Shown here piece by piece: positions 1 to 9,386 of a DNA stretch of 64,000 bases; within the stretch, counting starts at the first letter, position 1, and each line of letters begins with the position of its first letter. The DNA is from Paraglaciecola sp. (GTDB lineage Bacteria; Pseudomonadota; Gammaproteobacteria; Enterobacterales; Alteromonadaceae). The stretch lies in contig JAACSL010000015.1 in assembly GCA_009993955.1 (NCBI GenBank), positions 1-64,000 of the forward strand. The letters run 5' to 3'. The notes beneath the pieces are model-generated. The model did no database searches. It was not told the DNA's origin and saw nothing but the letters and a program-made list of their open reading frames with translations. Position numbers and translations under genes: made by a program.

Positions 1-2
1 CC

Positions 3-74
3 CACTTTCTTGGTCGAAAGATCGGATCTTGGAACAGGCATTTAGTTCAATTTCTTAAACAGGATTGGGGTTAA
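3..74 (+). CDS. 3' end of an unidentified upstream gene (partial)
   Basis: A reading frame open from the window edge ends with TAA at 72-74, only 6 bases before the ATG of the XRE regulator. Small XRE regulators of this type are often preceded by a short membrane-protein gene in the same operon, but the 23 visible codons contain no recognisable motif. A second frame is also open until about base 58, so the assignment is weak. Confidence 0.3.
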   Translation, partial: HFLGRKIGSWNRHLVQFLKQDWG

Positions 75-80
75 TTAGAA

Positions 81-296
81 ATGAGTGACCTGGCGATCAG
101 CAATAAAATCAGAGAACTGCGGTTTTTTGCCGATGAAATGACACAACAAGAACTGGCAGAATTGGTTGGGGTGACACGACAAACCATCATGGCAATTGAA
201 AAATGTAAGTATTCACCAACATTAGAATTGGCCTTCAAAATAGCTGAAATTTTTGGGCAATCCATTGACGAAGTCTTTCAGTACAAGAGTAATTAA
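81..296 (+). CDS. Small XRE/Cro-CI family transcriptional regulator
   Basis: A 71-residue protein made almost entirely of one helix-turn-helix domain. Residues 8-62 contain the pattern IRELRFFADEMTQQELAEL followed by VTRQTIMAIEKCKYSPTL, typical of the short YozG-like Cro/CI group. It lacks an extra sensor or dimerisation domain, which is normal for this group (about 65-75 residues). Such proteins bind DNA as dimers and usually repress their own operon. The start ATG closely follows an upstream stop codon, suggesting translational coupling to a gene outside the window. It converges on the GNAT-nitrilase gene, with a shared terminator between them. The target is unknown. Confidence 0.85.
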   Translation: MSDLAISNKIRELRFFADEMTQQELAELVGVTRQTIMAIEKCKYSPTLELAFKIAEIFGQSIDEVFQYKSN

Positions 297-362
297 ATAT
301 GCTTTTAGCACAAAAATATTAGATATTTTAAAACTAGTTTTGCCATATCAAATTACACAAAA

Positions 363-391
363 AACAAAGCCCGCTAAATGCGGGCTTTGTT
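363..391. terminator. Bidirectional intrinsic terminator
   Basis: A perfect 12-bp stem (AACAAAGCCCGC / GCGGGCTTTGTT) with a 5-base loop sits between the convergent XRE and GNAT-nitrilase genes. A-rich and T-rich flanks on either side fit termination in both directions. Confidence 0.85.
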
Positions 392-422
392 ATTAGTGCA
401 TAATAAAGGATGTAAGCATTTA

Positions 423-1982
423 CTAACTACCTATCCACTCTACTCTATAAAGGTCTCTACGGCGATCTAAGTAATTTCTCACTGAACCCTCATTTTCGAG
501 CTGGGTCAGCTTGTCAAAATCCAAATCTACAATCAATGTCATTTCGGTATTGGGTGTGGTTTCAGACACAATGGCATCATGTGGAAAAGCAAAATCAGAA
601 GGCGAAAACACGGCAGACTGCCCGTATTGAATGTCTACATTATCCACTTTTGGCAAGTTGCCGACACTACCCGCTATAGCCACATAACACTCATTTTCGA
701 TAGCTCTTGCTTGAGCACATCGACGCACACGCAGATAACCGTTTTTGGTATCTGTCCAAAATGGCACAAACAATACTTTTATATCTTGTTCAGATAACAG
801 GCGACCCAGTTCCGGAAATTCCACGTCGTAACAAATCAAAATGCCAATTTTGCCAAAGTCAGTATCAAAGGCTTGTAGCTTGTTACCACCGCGCATAATC
901 CAATCGCGTTTTTCGTGGGGCGTGGGATGCAGTTTGTACTGGCTTTCAATCTGCCCATTTCGATGGCACAAATAACTAATATTGTATAACTCGTCTTCTT
1001 CCACCACAGGCATTGAACCAGCAATGATATTGATATTATAAGACACCGCTAAACGCGACATTTCCGTTAATATTTCATCGGTGTAGGTGGCTAAATTCCA
1101 AATGGCATCAATGGATGAATCGGCTGGTTTTATGCCCATCAATGGCGCATTAAAAAATTCAGGGAACAATGCCACATCGCACTTATAGTCTGACAAGGCA
1201 TCCACAAAATATTCGGCTTGTTGCAGCAATGCTGGCACATCTTCGAAATAACGCATTTGCCATTGAACGCAACCAATCCGTGCAGTATTGCGATGGCCAC
1301 CAAACAGTTTATGTTCGTCAGGATCATAATAAATGTTGTGCCATTGAAGCAGTGTGGCATAACCCATTGATTCCTTGTCTTGCGGTAAATAGGCTTTGAG
1401 AATTTGTTTTACTTCAAAACCGTTAGACAGTTGGAATGTTAGAATTGGGTCAAATAAATCTTTAGATTTTACCGCCTCGATGTATTCATACGGCGACATT
1501 TCCGACGCATGTTTGCGATAGTTTGGAATGCGACCACCAGCCATAATGGATTTCAAGTTGAGGTTTTTACACAATTCTCTACGCGCTTCATACAAACGGC
1601 GCCCTAAACGTAAACCTCGATATTCAGGAGAAACAAACACATCAACACCGTACAGTACATCCCCTTTGGGGTCATGGGTCGATAAATAGGCGTCACCGGT
1701 TATTTCATCATAGGTATGTTTGTCACCGAATTTGTCATAATCCACGATGACCGAAAATGCTGCAGCAATCACTTTGCCCTTATCTTCGATACAGATTTGG
1801 CCTTTGGGGAACATGGTCAACATGGCTTTGTATTTTTTTAATGGCCATGCACCGCCAACCTTTTCATACACCACGTCCATTAATTCTTTGACATCTGCAT
1901 AGTCTTCTATCACTTGATAGCGCAGTTCAAAACTATGTTGTGAGTCCTCTTTTAAAGCACTCAACTCACCTTCTTTTTGCAT
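423..1982 (-). CDS. GNAT acetyltransferase - carbon-nitrogen hydrolase fusion protein
   Basis: A 519-residue two-domain protein. Residues about 20-215 form a GNAT domain, with the acetyl-CoA loop region VSPEYRGLRLGRRLYEARR. Residues about 235-510 form a nitrilase-superfamily domain with the Glu-Lys-Cys triad visible in ALFPEFF, HPTPHEKRDW and ILICYDVEFPE. Fusions of this architecture are a known but functionally uncharacterised family; acylation or deacylation of an amine or amide is the likely chemistry and the substrate is unknown. It is the last gene of a four-gene minus-strand run (rimK, M14 peptidase-like, retropepsin, this gene), 32 bp after the retropepsin gene and followed by a strong terminator. 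The context suggests a link to peptide or glutamate-tail metabolism, which is inference. Confidence 0.88.
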   Translation of the reverse strand: MQKEGELSALKEDSQHSFELRYQVIEDYADVKELMDVVYEKVGGAWPLKKYKAMLTMFPKGQICIEDKGKVIAAAFSVIVDYDKFGDKHTYDEITGDAYLSTHDPKGDVLYGVDVFVSPEYRGLRLGRRLYEARRELCKNLNLKSIMAGGRIPNYRKHASEMSPYEYIEAVKSKDLFDPILTFQLSNGFEVKQILKAYLPQDKESMGYATLLQWHNIYYDPDEHKLFGGHRNTARIGCVQWQMRYFEDVPALLQQAEYFVDALSDYKCDVALFPEFFNAPLMGIKPADSSIDAIWNLATYTDEILTEMSRLAVSYNINIIAGSMPVVEEDELYNISYLCHRNGQIESQYKLHPTPHEKRDWIMRGGNKLQAFDTDFGKIGILICYDVEFPELGRLLSEQDIKVLFVPFWTDTKNGYLRVRRCAQARAIENECYVAIAGSVGNLPKVDNVDIQYGQSAVFSPSDFAFPHDAIVSETTPNTEMTLIVDLDFDKLTQLENEGSVRNYLDRRRDLYRVEWIGS

Positions 1983-2014
1983 ATTAACTAGCCCTCATTT
2001 ACCGCTAAAATTAC

Positions 2015-2458
2015 TTACTGATTTTTAGTCAATAAATACTCATGTTCTGGGTCGACAATAAGACGCCCTTGCATCGCTTCTCTGCCTAACAGCATTAAAT
2101 AGTTCATTTCCGATCGATCGGTTAAAGTCAGCTGAATCGACCAACTCATTTTGGCCATCACTATGGTTGTGGTAATAACGTAACGTTTTTCGCGTGTGGC
2201 AGTTGAACTCTTAACTTTGCGCACATCTTCAATTTTGGCTTCTCGCCGCACTATTTTGCTCACCTGGTGAATGTCGGGGTGAATATCAAAACTGACCCAC
2301 GGTTCACCGTCTCGCTCAAAATCTTCAATGTTGTCAACGTGTAAAGAAGAGGTAGTTGCCCCTGTGTCAACCCGCACGTTTAGGTCTGTGATGCTGAGCT
2401 CTGGTAGATCACACAGCTCTAAGGAACCAACAATATGTTTATTGTCTAGGGTGTTCAT
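2015..2458 (-). CDS. RimB-type retropepsin-like aspartic protease (DUF785, 'ATP-dependent zinc protease')
   Basis: A 147-residue protein of the family formerly called RimK-associated ATP-dependent zinc protease, now recognised as retropepsin-like. The catalytic motif VDTGATTSSLH lies at about residues 31-41, and the GREAMQG segment near residue 124 belongs to the second conserved block. In Pseudomonas, RimB acts with RimK in controlling poly-glutamate tails on ribosomal protein S6. Here the gene lies two places downstream of rimK in the same orientation, 19 bp after the M14-type gene. Length is normal for the family. The protein is probably cytoplasmic, as no signal peptide is visible. Confidence 0.85.
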   Translation of the reverse strand: MNTLDNKHIVGSLELCDLPELSITDLNVRVDTGATTSSLHVDNIEDFERDGEPWVSFDIHPDIHQVSKIVRREAKIEDVRKVKSSTATREKRYVITTTIVMAKMSWSIQLTLTDRSEMNYLMLLGREAMQGRLIVDPEHEYLLTKNQ

Positions 2459-2477
2459 TATTCACCTCTTCGGTTAT

Positions 2478-3512
2478 TTATAACACTATCGACTGATCAG
2501 CCAAATCCAAGTTATCTTGCAATAATTCCAGTCCAATAGCGACTGAGTCCGGTTTTTTAAAGTAGGCGATGTGATACATCGCTTCGCCAGCTTGCGCCAA
2601 CGGAATGTTCTGTTTGCCAATCACCACACCCTCTTCAGGCGCGGTAATGCGGCTCAGTTCGTTGCCATAAGGGTCTGAAATTTTTGCCAACAATTCTCCC
2701 TTTTGCACATGATCACCCAGCTGACTAACATGACTCACTAACCCGCTCTCACTCGCTCTTACCCAACCACTTTGTCTGGCAACCAATGGTTTAATGTCGT
2801 GTTCTTTGGTCACCTTTCTTTTATTCAACATGCCTATTTCGCGCATGACATTAATAACGCCTTTGACCCCAGCCCTTATCGACAATTCATCATAACGCAA
2901 GGCTTCTCCTGCTTCGTAAAGCAGCACACTGACGCCCATTTCAGCGGCACATTGACGCAACGATCCCTCACGTAAATCGGTATTTAATAACACAGGTAAG
3001 CCAAAGGATTTAGCCATGCGCAAGGTTGTCTCATCATCTAAATTGCCGCGGATCTGCGGCAAGTTACTGCGATGTATCGCACCAGTATGCAAGTCGATGC
3101 CGTATTGGCATTTGGCGACAATTTCTGTGATAAAAAGATTGGCAATACGCCCTGCCAGTGAACCTTTTGCCGAGCCTGGAAAAGAACGATTTAAGTCTCG
3201 TCTGTCAGGCAAATAGCGGCTCTGATTTAACACACCGTACACATTCACCATTGGCACAGCGATTAAGGTGCCGCGCAAATTTTTTATTGCTTTACTTTTC
3301 AGCAATCTAGCAACAATTTCGATGCCGTTGAGTTCATCACCGTGAATGGCTGCACTAACAAATAATGTTGGGCCAGCTCGTCTACCACGCTGCACATGAA
3401 CTGGAATAGGTAGCTTGGTATCAGTAAATAACCTGGGTGTCGGTAGCTGAATTTGCTTGGTTTCTCCAGGCCTAATACTTACGCCAGCAATTTCAAGTTT
3501 TTCTATCGCCAC
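2478..3512 (-). CDS. Succinylglutamate desuccinylase/aspartoacylase-family (M14) protein
   Basis: A 344-residue AstE/AspA-like zinc hydrolase. Zinc-binding positions are visible as H and E in AAIHGDELNG (about residues 54-63) and the later His in YGIDLHTGAIHR. The C-terminal third is a beta-barrel-like extension (GWVRASESGLVSHV onward), as in the desuccinylase family. It starts with GTG one base after the rimK stop, so it is almost certainly translated from the rimK mRNA. Members adjacent to rimK are common in marine gammaproteobacteria; the substrate is not established and could be an N-acyl amino acid or a glutamyl peptide. Confidence 0.85.
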   Translation of the reverse strand: MAIEKLEIAGVSIRPGETKQIQLPTPRLFTDTKLPIPVHVQRGRRAGPTLFVSAAIHGDELNGIEIVARLLKSKAIKNLRGTLIAVPMVNVYGVLNQSRYLPDRRDLNRSFPGSAKGSLAGRIANLFITEIVAKCQYGIDLHTGAIHRSNLPQIRGNLDDETTLRMAKSFGLPVLLNTDLREGSLRQCAAEMGVSVLLYEAGEALRYDELSIRAGVKGVINVMREIGMLNKRKVTKEHDIKPLVARQSGWVRASESGLVSHVSQLGDHVQKGELLAKISDPYGNELSRITAPEEGVVIGKQNIPLAQAGEAMYHIAYFKKPDSVAIGLELLQDNLDLADQSIVL

Positions 3513-3513
3513 C

Positions 3514-4419
3514 TTAGCCCTTCCCTACCGTTTTATTTTTATGCGGTTGCGCATTTTCTTCAATGAATTGAATGATCATAGACGCCACATCTTTGCCCGT
3601 AGCTTTTTCGATTCCCTCTAGGCCAGGCGATGAGTTGACCTCCATCACAACTGGACCATTGTTAGACCGCAGAATATCGACGCCGCTCATGTTCAGCCCC
3701 ATGGTTTTTGCGGCATTTATGGCGGTTTTGCGTTCTGCGGGTGACAAACGCACTAAGCTGGCTGTGCCACCCCGATGCAAATTGGAGCGGAATTCGCCAT
3801 CACTGGCTTGTCGTTTCATCGCCGCCACTACCTTGCCACCCACAACAAAACAACGAATGTCCGCGCCACCCGCTTCTTTTATATATTCTTGCACGAGGAT
3901 GTTGGCATTCAAGTCCATAAAAGCTTCGATAATTGCTTCTGCTGTTTTTTGAGTTTCTGCTAAAACCACCCCTATACCTTGAGTCCCCTCTAGCAGTTTT
4001 ATCACCACAGGAGCACCACCTACATTCTTGATTAAATCATCGATTCGATCGGGATGATTAGCAAAACCAGTCCTGGGTAAACCAATGCCTTTGCGCGATA
4101 ACAACTGCAACGAACGGAGTTTGTCGCGAGAGCGGCTAATGGCCACTGACTCATTGATGGAGAACGTCCCCATCATCTCAAATTGGCGCACAACCGATGT
4201 GCCATAAAAGGTGACTGATGAACCGATTCTTGGGATAACTGCGTCATATTTAGGCAGCGGTTCTCCTTTATAGCGCACCGATGGGCGGCTACTCGTAATA
4301 TCCATGTAACAGTGCATAGTATCGACGATGTCCACTTCGTGTCCTCGCAACTCACCCGCTTCTTTCAAACGTTGAGTTGAGTACAACTTGGCATTTCGTG
4401 ACAAAATAGCGATACGCAT
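3514..4419 (-). CDS. rimK: RimK: ribosomal protein S6--L-glutamate ligase (ATP-grasp)
   Basis: A 301-residue ATP-grasp ligase that adds L-glutamate residues to the C-terminus of ribosomal protein S6. It begins [15 protein letters not shown] and contains the ATP-grasp segments [18 protein letters not shown] (about residues 134-151) and the metal-binding [15 protein letters not shown] near residues 255-270. Length matches E. coli RimK (300). A GGAG ribosome-binding site lies 7 bases before the ATG. It is the first gene of the minus-strand operon with the M14-type and retropepsin genes and is divergent from mgtE. Confidence 0.93.
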   Translation of the reverse strand: MRIAILSRNAKLYSTQRLKEAGELRGHEVDIVDTMHCYMDITSSRPSVRYKGEPLPKYDAVIPRIGSSVTFYGTSVVRQFEMMGTFSINESVAISRSRDKLRSLQLLSRKGIGLPRTGFANHPDRIDDLIKNVGGAPVVIKLLEGTQGIGVVLAETQKTAEAIIEAFMDLNANILVQEYIKEAGGADIRCFVVGGKVVAAMKRQASDGEFRSNLHRGGTASLVRLSPAERKTAINAAKTMGLNMSGVDILRSNNGPVVMEVNSSPGLEGIEKATGKDVASMIIQFIEENAQPHKNKTVGKG

Positions 4420-4537
4420 AATAATTCTCCGCCGAATACCACTTATATTCGGTAAAAAGGTGATTTGGCCGGCATTATATAGCTAAATGTTGGCTAAATG
4501 TCGTAAAATCGAGAGCCAGCAGTAATGGAGCGCTTCT

Positions 4538-5878
4538 ATGGTAAGCCAAGAGCAACGTGAAAACGCCTTTTTATGGACATTGGATGCACTCAAAAGCGGT
4601 GACATTGCGGTTCCGATAATTGCGAGGGATTTTTCACCAGAAGATTGGGCATTTATTTTTGAGGGCCTACCCAAAGATTTGCGTTTTGAACTGTGGGAAA
4701 CCCTCAGTGAAGACAAAAAGTCTCCCATTTTGGCGGCCATGCGTGATGACTCGCGTGAGCAGCTCATCTCTCTTTTAAGTACCCAAAATCTTGAAGACTT
4801 AGCCCTGAATAGTAGTGCTGAGCATTTAGTCGAAATATTGGATGTTTTGCCTAATCGTGTCGCCAAAGGCATCATTAAAAAGCTGAATCCAGAGGAGTCT
4901 GGATTAATTGAAGAAGCGCTAAATTATGACGACGACCAATTGGGTCGTTATATCAATCATGACGTCTATACGGTACATAAGTCCGCTAACGTAGGCGACT
5001 TACTTAATGAGTTAAAACAAGAATCACTGCCTCCCTACACTGACAGCGTCTTGGTGGTTGATGATGCTAACCATTATTTGGGACAAGTAGACATCAATGC
5101 GATATTCAACAGCGACACCACCCTTAGCTTGGTGCAACTTGCTGAGTTTTCTGATCGGGTATTAGCAGCTGACATGGATTTATATGATGCCGCTGAGGCG
5201 GTAAAAAGTAGTGGCCGTTCCATGCTGCCAGTTATCGCCAAAGACGGCAGACTGGTTGGGCGGTTCACCATAAAAGACGGCATCGACGTCTTCCAAGAAT
5301 TCTATGAAGCCCAAGTCTCGCATATGGGCCGCGTTAGCGATGAAGATTTATTTGCTCCGGTGTTTACCAGCGCAAGACGTCGCGCTGTGTGGTTAGGTAT
5401 AAATTTAGTTACGGCCTTTGCGGCATCGATAGTCATCGGGGTGTTTGACCAAGTAGTTTCACAGGTGGTTGCACTTGCCGTGCTCATGCCAATAGTTGCG
5501 AGCATGGGCGGTATTACAGGCAGTCAAACTCTGACCTTGACGATTCGGGGTTTAGCGACTGGGCAATTAGCTAAATCCAATTTAAGAGCCTTAAGCAATA
5601 AAGAAGTCTTGGTTGCTTTTTTTAATGGCTTGTTATGGGCAATTATTGTGGCAGTGATCACCTCTTTTTGGTTCAGCAACCCTTGGCTATCGGTGATCAT
5701 AGGGTTTTCCTTGGTGTTGAATATGTTGGTTGCCGCGTTTGCTGGTATCGCGATTCCGGTATTTCTCGATCGCATCGGTATCGACCCCGCATTGGCTGGC
5801 TCAGTTATCCTGACCACGGTCACCGATGTTGTTGGCTTTTTTGTATTTTTAGGCTCGGCTTCTTTGCTCCTGATTTAA
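4538..5878 (+). CDS. mgtE: MgtE-family magnesium transporter
   Basis: A 446-residue inner-membrane Mg2+ channel/transporter. The N-terminal MgtE N domain (about residues 20-120) is followed by a paired CBS region (about 130-255) and a C-terminal membrane domain with five helices, including the conserved AVLMPIVASMGGITGSQTLT segment and the DPALAGSVILTTVTDVVGFF helix. In the family, the cytosolic domains bind Mg2+ and close the pore when Mg2+ is high. A GGAG ribosome-binding site precedes the ATG. It is divergent from rimK and about 120 bp upstream of speA; no Mg riboswitch is seen in its short leader. Confidence 0.93.
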   Translation: MVSQEQRENAFLWTLDALKSGDIAVPIIARDFSPEDWAFIFEGLPKDLRFELWETLSEDKKSPILAAMRDDSREQLISLLSTQNLEDLALNSSAEHLVEILDVLPNRVAKGIIKKLNPEESGLIEEALNYDDDQLGRYINHDVYTVHKSANVGDLLNELKQESLPPYTDSVLVVDDANHYLGQVDINAIFNSDTTLSLVQLAEFSDRVLAADMDLYDAAEAVKSSGRSMLPVIAKDGRLVGRFTIKDGIDVFQEFYEAQVSHMGRVSDEDLFAPVFTSARRRAVWLGINLVTAFAASIVIGVFDQVVSQVVALAVLMPIVASMGGITGSQTLTLTIRGLATGQLAKSNLRALSNKEVLVAFFNGLLWAIIVAVITSFWFSNPWLSVIIGFSLVLNMLVAAFAGIAIPVFLDRIGIDPALAGSVILTTVTDVVGFFVFLGSASLLLI

Positions 5879-5930
5879 TGCTTATTCAAAATTGTTACAT
5901 GGCTATGCACAGATTAAATGCCACTGGTCA

Positions 5931-5959
5931 TAGCACTGTCATGCTTTGTTCTCTATAAT
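5931..5959 (+). promoter_or_regulatory. Possible sigma-70 promoter for speA
   Basis: TATAAT lies at 5954-5959, 41 bases before the speA ATG, with a weak -35 candidate TAGCAC at 5931-5936 at 17-bp spacing. Only the -10 is convincing. Confidence 0.35.
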
Positions 5960-6000
5960 TCGGCACTTTGTTAACGACTGGTTCAAGGTGACGTAAAACT

Positions 6001-7926
6001 ATGGCCAACAAGAATAAGTGGACGATTGAAGACTCTGAGAATCTTTACAGAGTAAATCGTTGGGGTGCCGGGTATTTCGAAATCGGCCAAAATGGCAATC
6101 TAAGCATCACGCCAGATCTGCAGAATAAAGACATTCGCATCGATTTCAAAACCGTACTTGAAGAGATCAAGGAAGAGGGTATCCAGTTTCCAGTTGTGGT
6201 GCGTTTTCACGATATCCTGCGCTCGCAAGTGGAACTATTAAATAAAATTTTCCGCAAAACCGTACAAGACGCTGAGTATCAAGGGCAGTACATGGGTGTT
6301 TACCCCATTAAAGTAAACCAAATGCGTGAAGTGGTAGAAGAGATCGTTGATGCTGGCGCACCATTTAATTACGGTCTAGAGGCAGGATCAAAAGCAGAAC
6401 TGCTAACGGTCATGGCCTACAACACCAATGAAGAATCACTGACTGTCTTAAACGGCTATAAAGACAAAGAATTCATGCGTTTGGCCCTACTTGGTAACAA
6501 ACTAGGCCGCAAGTTTATTGTGGTTATTGAAAAATATTCAGAGCTCTTGCTGTTAGTGAAAACGTCCAAAGAATTAGGCATCAAGCCAATGATTGGCGTG
6601 CGGTCAAAAATGACGGTCAAAGGCCGCGGTAAGTGGGAAGGTTCAGGGGGGGATAGAGCAAAATTTGGCTTAACTATCAGCGAAATTATCAGCGCTGCTC
6701 GCTATTTGAAAGAACACGATATGGCTGAATGCCTAACCTTATTGCACTTCCATATTGGTAGTCAGTTGACCGACATCCGTGCGGTGAAGGAAGCCATTAC
6801 CGAAGGTGCGATGATTTATGCCGACCTCTACAACATGGGCTATAAGCTGCAATATGTTGATGTGGGTGGCGGCCTAGGCATTGATTATGATGGTTCTCAG
6901 TCAACCAGTGACTCATCCAGAAACTACAGCATGGAAGAATACGTCGCTGACATCGTATTTGGCATGAAACAAGTATGTGATTTGGAAAAAGTGCCACATC
7001 CAACCTTAGTGAGTGAGAGCGGCAGGGCAATAACAGCACATCACAGTTGCGTGGTTACCCAAGTAGTGGGTGAAATCAAAGCTAATGCCATGGGCATCGA
7101 TACGTCGCCCATCGAAGACGAGCACATTTTACTCACCAATATGCGTGAGTTGTCCATCGAGATTGAGAAACAGAACAATCTGCAAGAAATATTTAATGAT
7201 GCATCGCAATGGAAGGAACAAGCGTTAACTGCGTTCAAACTGCGTGTTATTTCGTTGGAAGAATTGGGCATGATTGAGACCTTGTACTGGCAAATCATGG
7301 TTAAATTACAGCAACGACTCACCGAAGTTGATTTCATTCCCGAAGAGATGCGTGAGCTTGACTACGATTTGTCCTCTCAGTATCTGTGTAATTTCTCTGT
7401 GTTTCAGTCTGCTGCAGATACATGGGCCATCGACCAAGTTTTGCCGGTCATTCCATTAACACGAATGGATGAAAAGCCATCGATCAACTGCTCACTGGTT
7501 GACATAACCTGTGACAGCGACGGCAAACTTGATCAGTTTGTGAGTGCAAATGGTATTGCTGATGTGATTCCCATGCACGAACTCAAACCCGGTGAAGACT
7601 ATTACCTCGGACTATTTTTGACCGGTGCGTATCAGGATGTAATGGGTGATATGCACAACTTGTTTGGGCGTTTGAATGAAGTGCATATTTTCAGCTATGA
7701 CGACGATCCTGAAGACTTTTATATTGAAGAAGTAGTTAAAGGGTCTTCTGTGGAAGATGTATTGTCTATCATGCAATACAACCCAGGTGCGATGGCGCAA
7801 AGTGTCAAACGTATGATCGATGGACATGTTGCGAAGGGACATTTGAACCCACGTGAAGGGGTAAAATGGACTGACTTCTATGAAGCCTGTTTAAAGGGTT
7901 ATACTTATCTGAAAACCACAGACTAA
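6001..7926 (+). CDS. speA: Biosynthetic arginine decarboxylase SpeA
   Basis: A 641-residue PLP enzyme that converts arginine to agmatine and CO2 for putrescine and spermidine synthesis. The PLP lysine is Lys104 in GVYPIKVNQ. The glycine-rich phosphate-binding segment YVDVGGGLGIDYDG (about residues 285-298) and the motif LVSESGRAITAHH, with an active-site Glu, follow. Length is close to E. coli SpeA (658). No agmatinase gene (speB) is adjacent. The gene is monocistronic, with its own hairpin directly after the stop codon. Confidence 0.95.
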   Translation: MANKNKWTIEDSENLYRVNRWGAGYFEIGQNGNLSITPDLQNKDIRIDFKTVLEEIKEEGIQFPVVVRFHDILRSQVELLNKIFRKTVQDAEYQGQYMGVYPIKVNQMREVVEEIVDAGAPFNYGLEAGSKAELLTVMAYNTNEESLTVLNGYKDKEFMRLALLGNKLGRKFIVVIEKYSELLLLVKTSKELGIKPMIGVRSKMTVKGRGKWEGSGGDRAKFGLTISEIISAARYLKEHDMAECLTLLHFHIGSQLTDIRAVKEAITEGAMIYADLYNMGYKLQYVDVGGGLGIDYDGSQSTSDSSRNYSMEEYVADIVFGMKQVCDLEKVPHPTLVSESGRAITAHHSCVVTQVVGEIKANAMGIDTSPIEDEHILLTNMRELSIEIEKQNNLQEIFNDASQWKEQALTAFKLRVISLEELGMIETLYWQIMVKLQQRLTEVDFIPEEMRELDYDLSSQYLCNFSVFQSAADTWAIDQVLPVIPLTRMDEKPSINCSLVDITCDSDGKLDQFVSANGIADVIPMHELKPGEDYYLGLFLTGAYQDVMGDMHNLFGRLNEVHIFSYDDDPEDFYIEEVVKGSSVEDVLSIMQYNPGAMAQSVKRMIDGHVAKGHLNPREGVKWTDFYEACLKGYTYLKTTD

Positions 7927-7940
7927 TCACTTCTTTCTGT

Positions 7941-7977
7941 AACCATAACTCAGTAACTAGCGTATTGAGTTATGGTT
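7941..7977. terminator. Terminator hairpin between speA and the serine hydrolase gene
   Basis: A perfect 12-bp stem (AACCATAACTCA / TGAGTTATGGTT) with a 13-base loop, followed by TTCTC on the plus strand and preceded by a pyrimidine-rich stretch. It lies between two convergent genes and could serve both; the T-run is weak. Confidence 0.6.
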
Positions 7978-7994
7978 TTCTCACCACAGTTGGC

Positions 7995-9146
7995 TTAGGG
8001 CTGACCAAGTTGCGCAGCAGATTGCTGTTCCAACTGTTTAAAACAATTTGCCCAAAATTGTGCACTGAATTGATTAATTAAGTTCGATTCAGCATTCATT
8101 AGCATCACATACCCCACCTGATATTCTGGTGAAAATGCAATGTCAGCACGATAACCTTGCACCCAGCCACCATGATAATTGAGCGTATGCCCCTTAAAGT
8201 CATAGATACGCCAACCCAAACCATAATGCGCATCGAGCAAATACGGACGCCAGTCTTTTCGATAAATTTCCTGCTTACTTGGTGTCATCGGTGTGGTGAC
8301 AGTCTCCACCAGTTGATGGTCAATCACCCCGGGATTTTCGCCCAGCAGCGCTCTTAACCAAAGTACCATGTCTTCAATACTCGCATTCACCCCCGCTGCT
8401 GCAGGATACTGATAGTAATCGTCTTTTACCGATACACTGCGCCACTTACTCTTACCAATTGCCACATGCGGTTTAGCCCAATGTTGCGCCTCTTGTAAGC
8501 GTGTTTTACCTACGCTGGCGTAGGGCATGTTCAGGGGTTTAAGCAATGTCTGATTTAAAGCTTGAGCATAGGAACTGTGATGTTGCTGAAAGTACTCTTC
8601 AACAACGGCAAATAAGGCATTTTGATAGGTGTAACATTTACCCGGCTCACACAGAGGATTCAGGTCAGCCAGCATACTCAGTACTTTATCTACAGGATAG
8701 TTCGCCTCAATAAGGTTGTCATAGGCATTGGGTGTATAACCACTCGATTGACCAATGATATGCTGCAAAAGTAATTGCTCACTATCCTTTTTAGACAATG
8801 AATAGCGAGGCAATATCTGCGAAACTGGCTGTTGCCAAGTCAAACGTTGTTGCGCAACGTATTTAGCCATTAACATAGCAGTAAAGGTTTTTGATACCGA
8901 GGCCAATCTGAACACCGACGCGGTGGTGACAGCTTCACCTTGCGCGCTCTCTTTGCCATAAAGATATATGCGTGCTGGTTTATCTTTATCCACAAAAGCA
9001 AAAGCATACCCGGGTAAATTTTTATCCGCCGCTTTGTGACTAATCGCTGAAGCAAAATCGTCTAGCCACTCATCTGCCAGAACAGGCCAAGCCAAACTTA
9101 GTGCAAAAAACAACAACACTTTAATGCGGGTGTATCTGGGGGTCAT
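7995..9146 (-). CDS. Class C beta-lactamase-like serine hydrolase, exported
   Basis: A 383-residue member of the beta-lactamase/D-alanyl-D-alanine carboxypeptidase-like family. A signal peptide with cleavage probably after LADE is visible in residues 1-25. The catalytic motifs are SVSK (Ser83, Lys86), YQN (in CYTYQNALF) and HGG (YHGGWVQGYR), the family equivalents of SxxK, YxN and KTG. An HGG third motif is more common in esterase- or peptidase-like members than in true AmpC, so beta-lactam resistance should not be assumed. It is monocistronic and convergent with speA. Confidence 0.85.
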   Translation of the reverse strand: MTPRYTRIKVLLFFALSLAWPVLADEWLDDFASAISHKAADKNLPGYAFAFVDKDKPARIYLYGKESAQGEAVTTASVFRLASVSKTFTAMLMAKYVAQQRLTWQQPVSQILPRYSLSKKDSEQLLLQHIIGQSSGYTPNAYDNLIEANYPVDKVLSMLADLNPLCEPGKCYTYQNALFAVVEEYFQQHHSSYAQALNQTLLKPLNMPYASVGKTRLQEAQHWAKPHVAIGKSKWRSVSVKDDYYQYPAAAGVNASIEDMVLWLRALLGENPGVIDHQLVETVTTPMTPSKQEIYRKDWRPYLLDAHYGLGWRIYDFKGHTLNYHGGWVQGYRADIAFSPEYQVGYVMLMNAESNLINQFSAQFWANCFKQLEQQSAAQLGQP

Positions 9147-9386
9147 TCGTAATATTTTTCCATGCGTTTTACTGCCTTTTTGTTAGGTTTGTCGTGCATC
9201 TTAGTGTGTAGCATATGGTAATGTTTAGTGCTGATGTTGAGCATCATAACAACAAGGGCTTTTAAGCGGAAATACTCTGCCAATAAAAGACACACCTTAG
9301 CTTTCATCAATCACCGCCGTTTTCGTCGCATTCATCAACAAAATTTGCCTTAATATAGGCTAATGTGAAGTTTACGGTGTTACCTT

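Noticed and set aside
4483..4875. 130-codon frame on the minus strand.
   Set aside because: It lies antisense inside the 5' part of mgtE, which has clear homology, and has no family features.
7995..9146. Calling the serine hydrolase an AmpC beta-lactamase.
   Set aside because: The third motif is HGG rather than KTG and there is no linked ampR; a peptidase- or esterase-like role is at least as likely.
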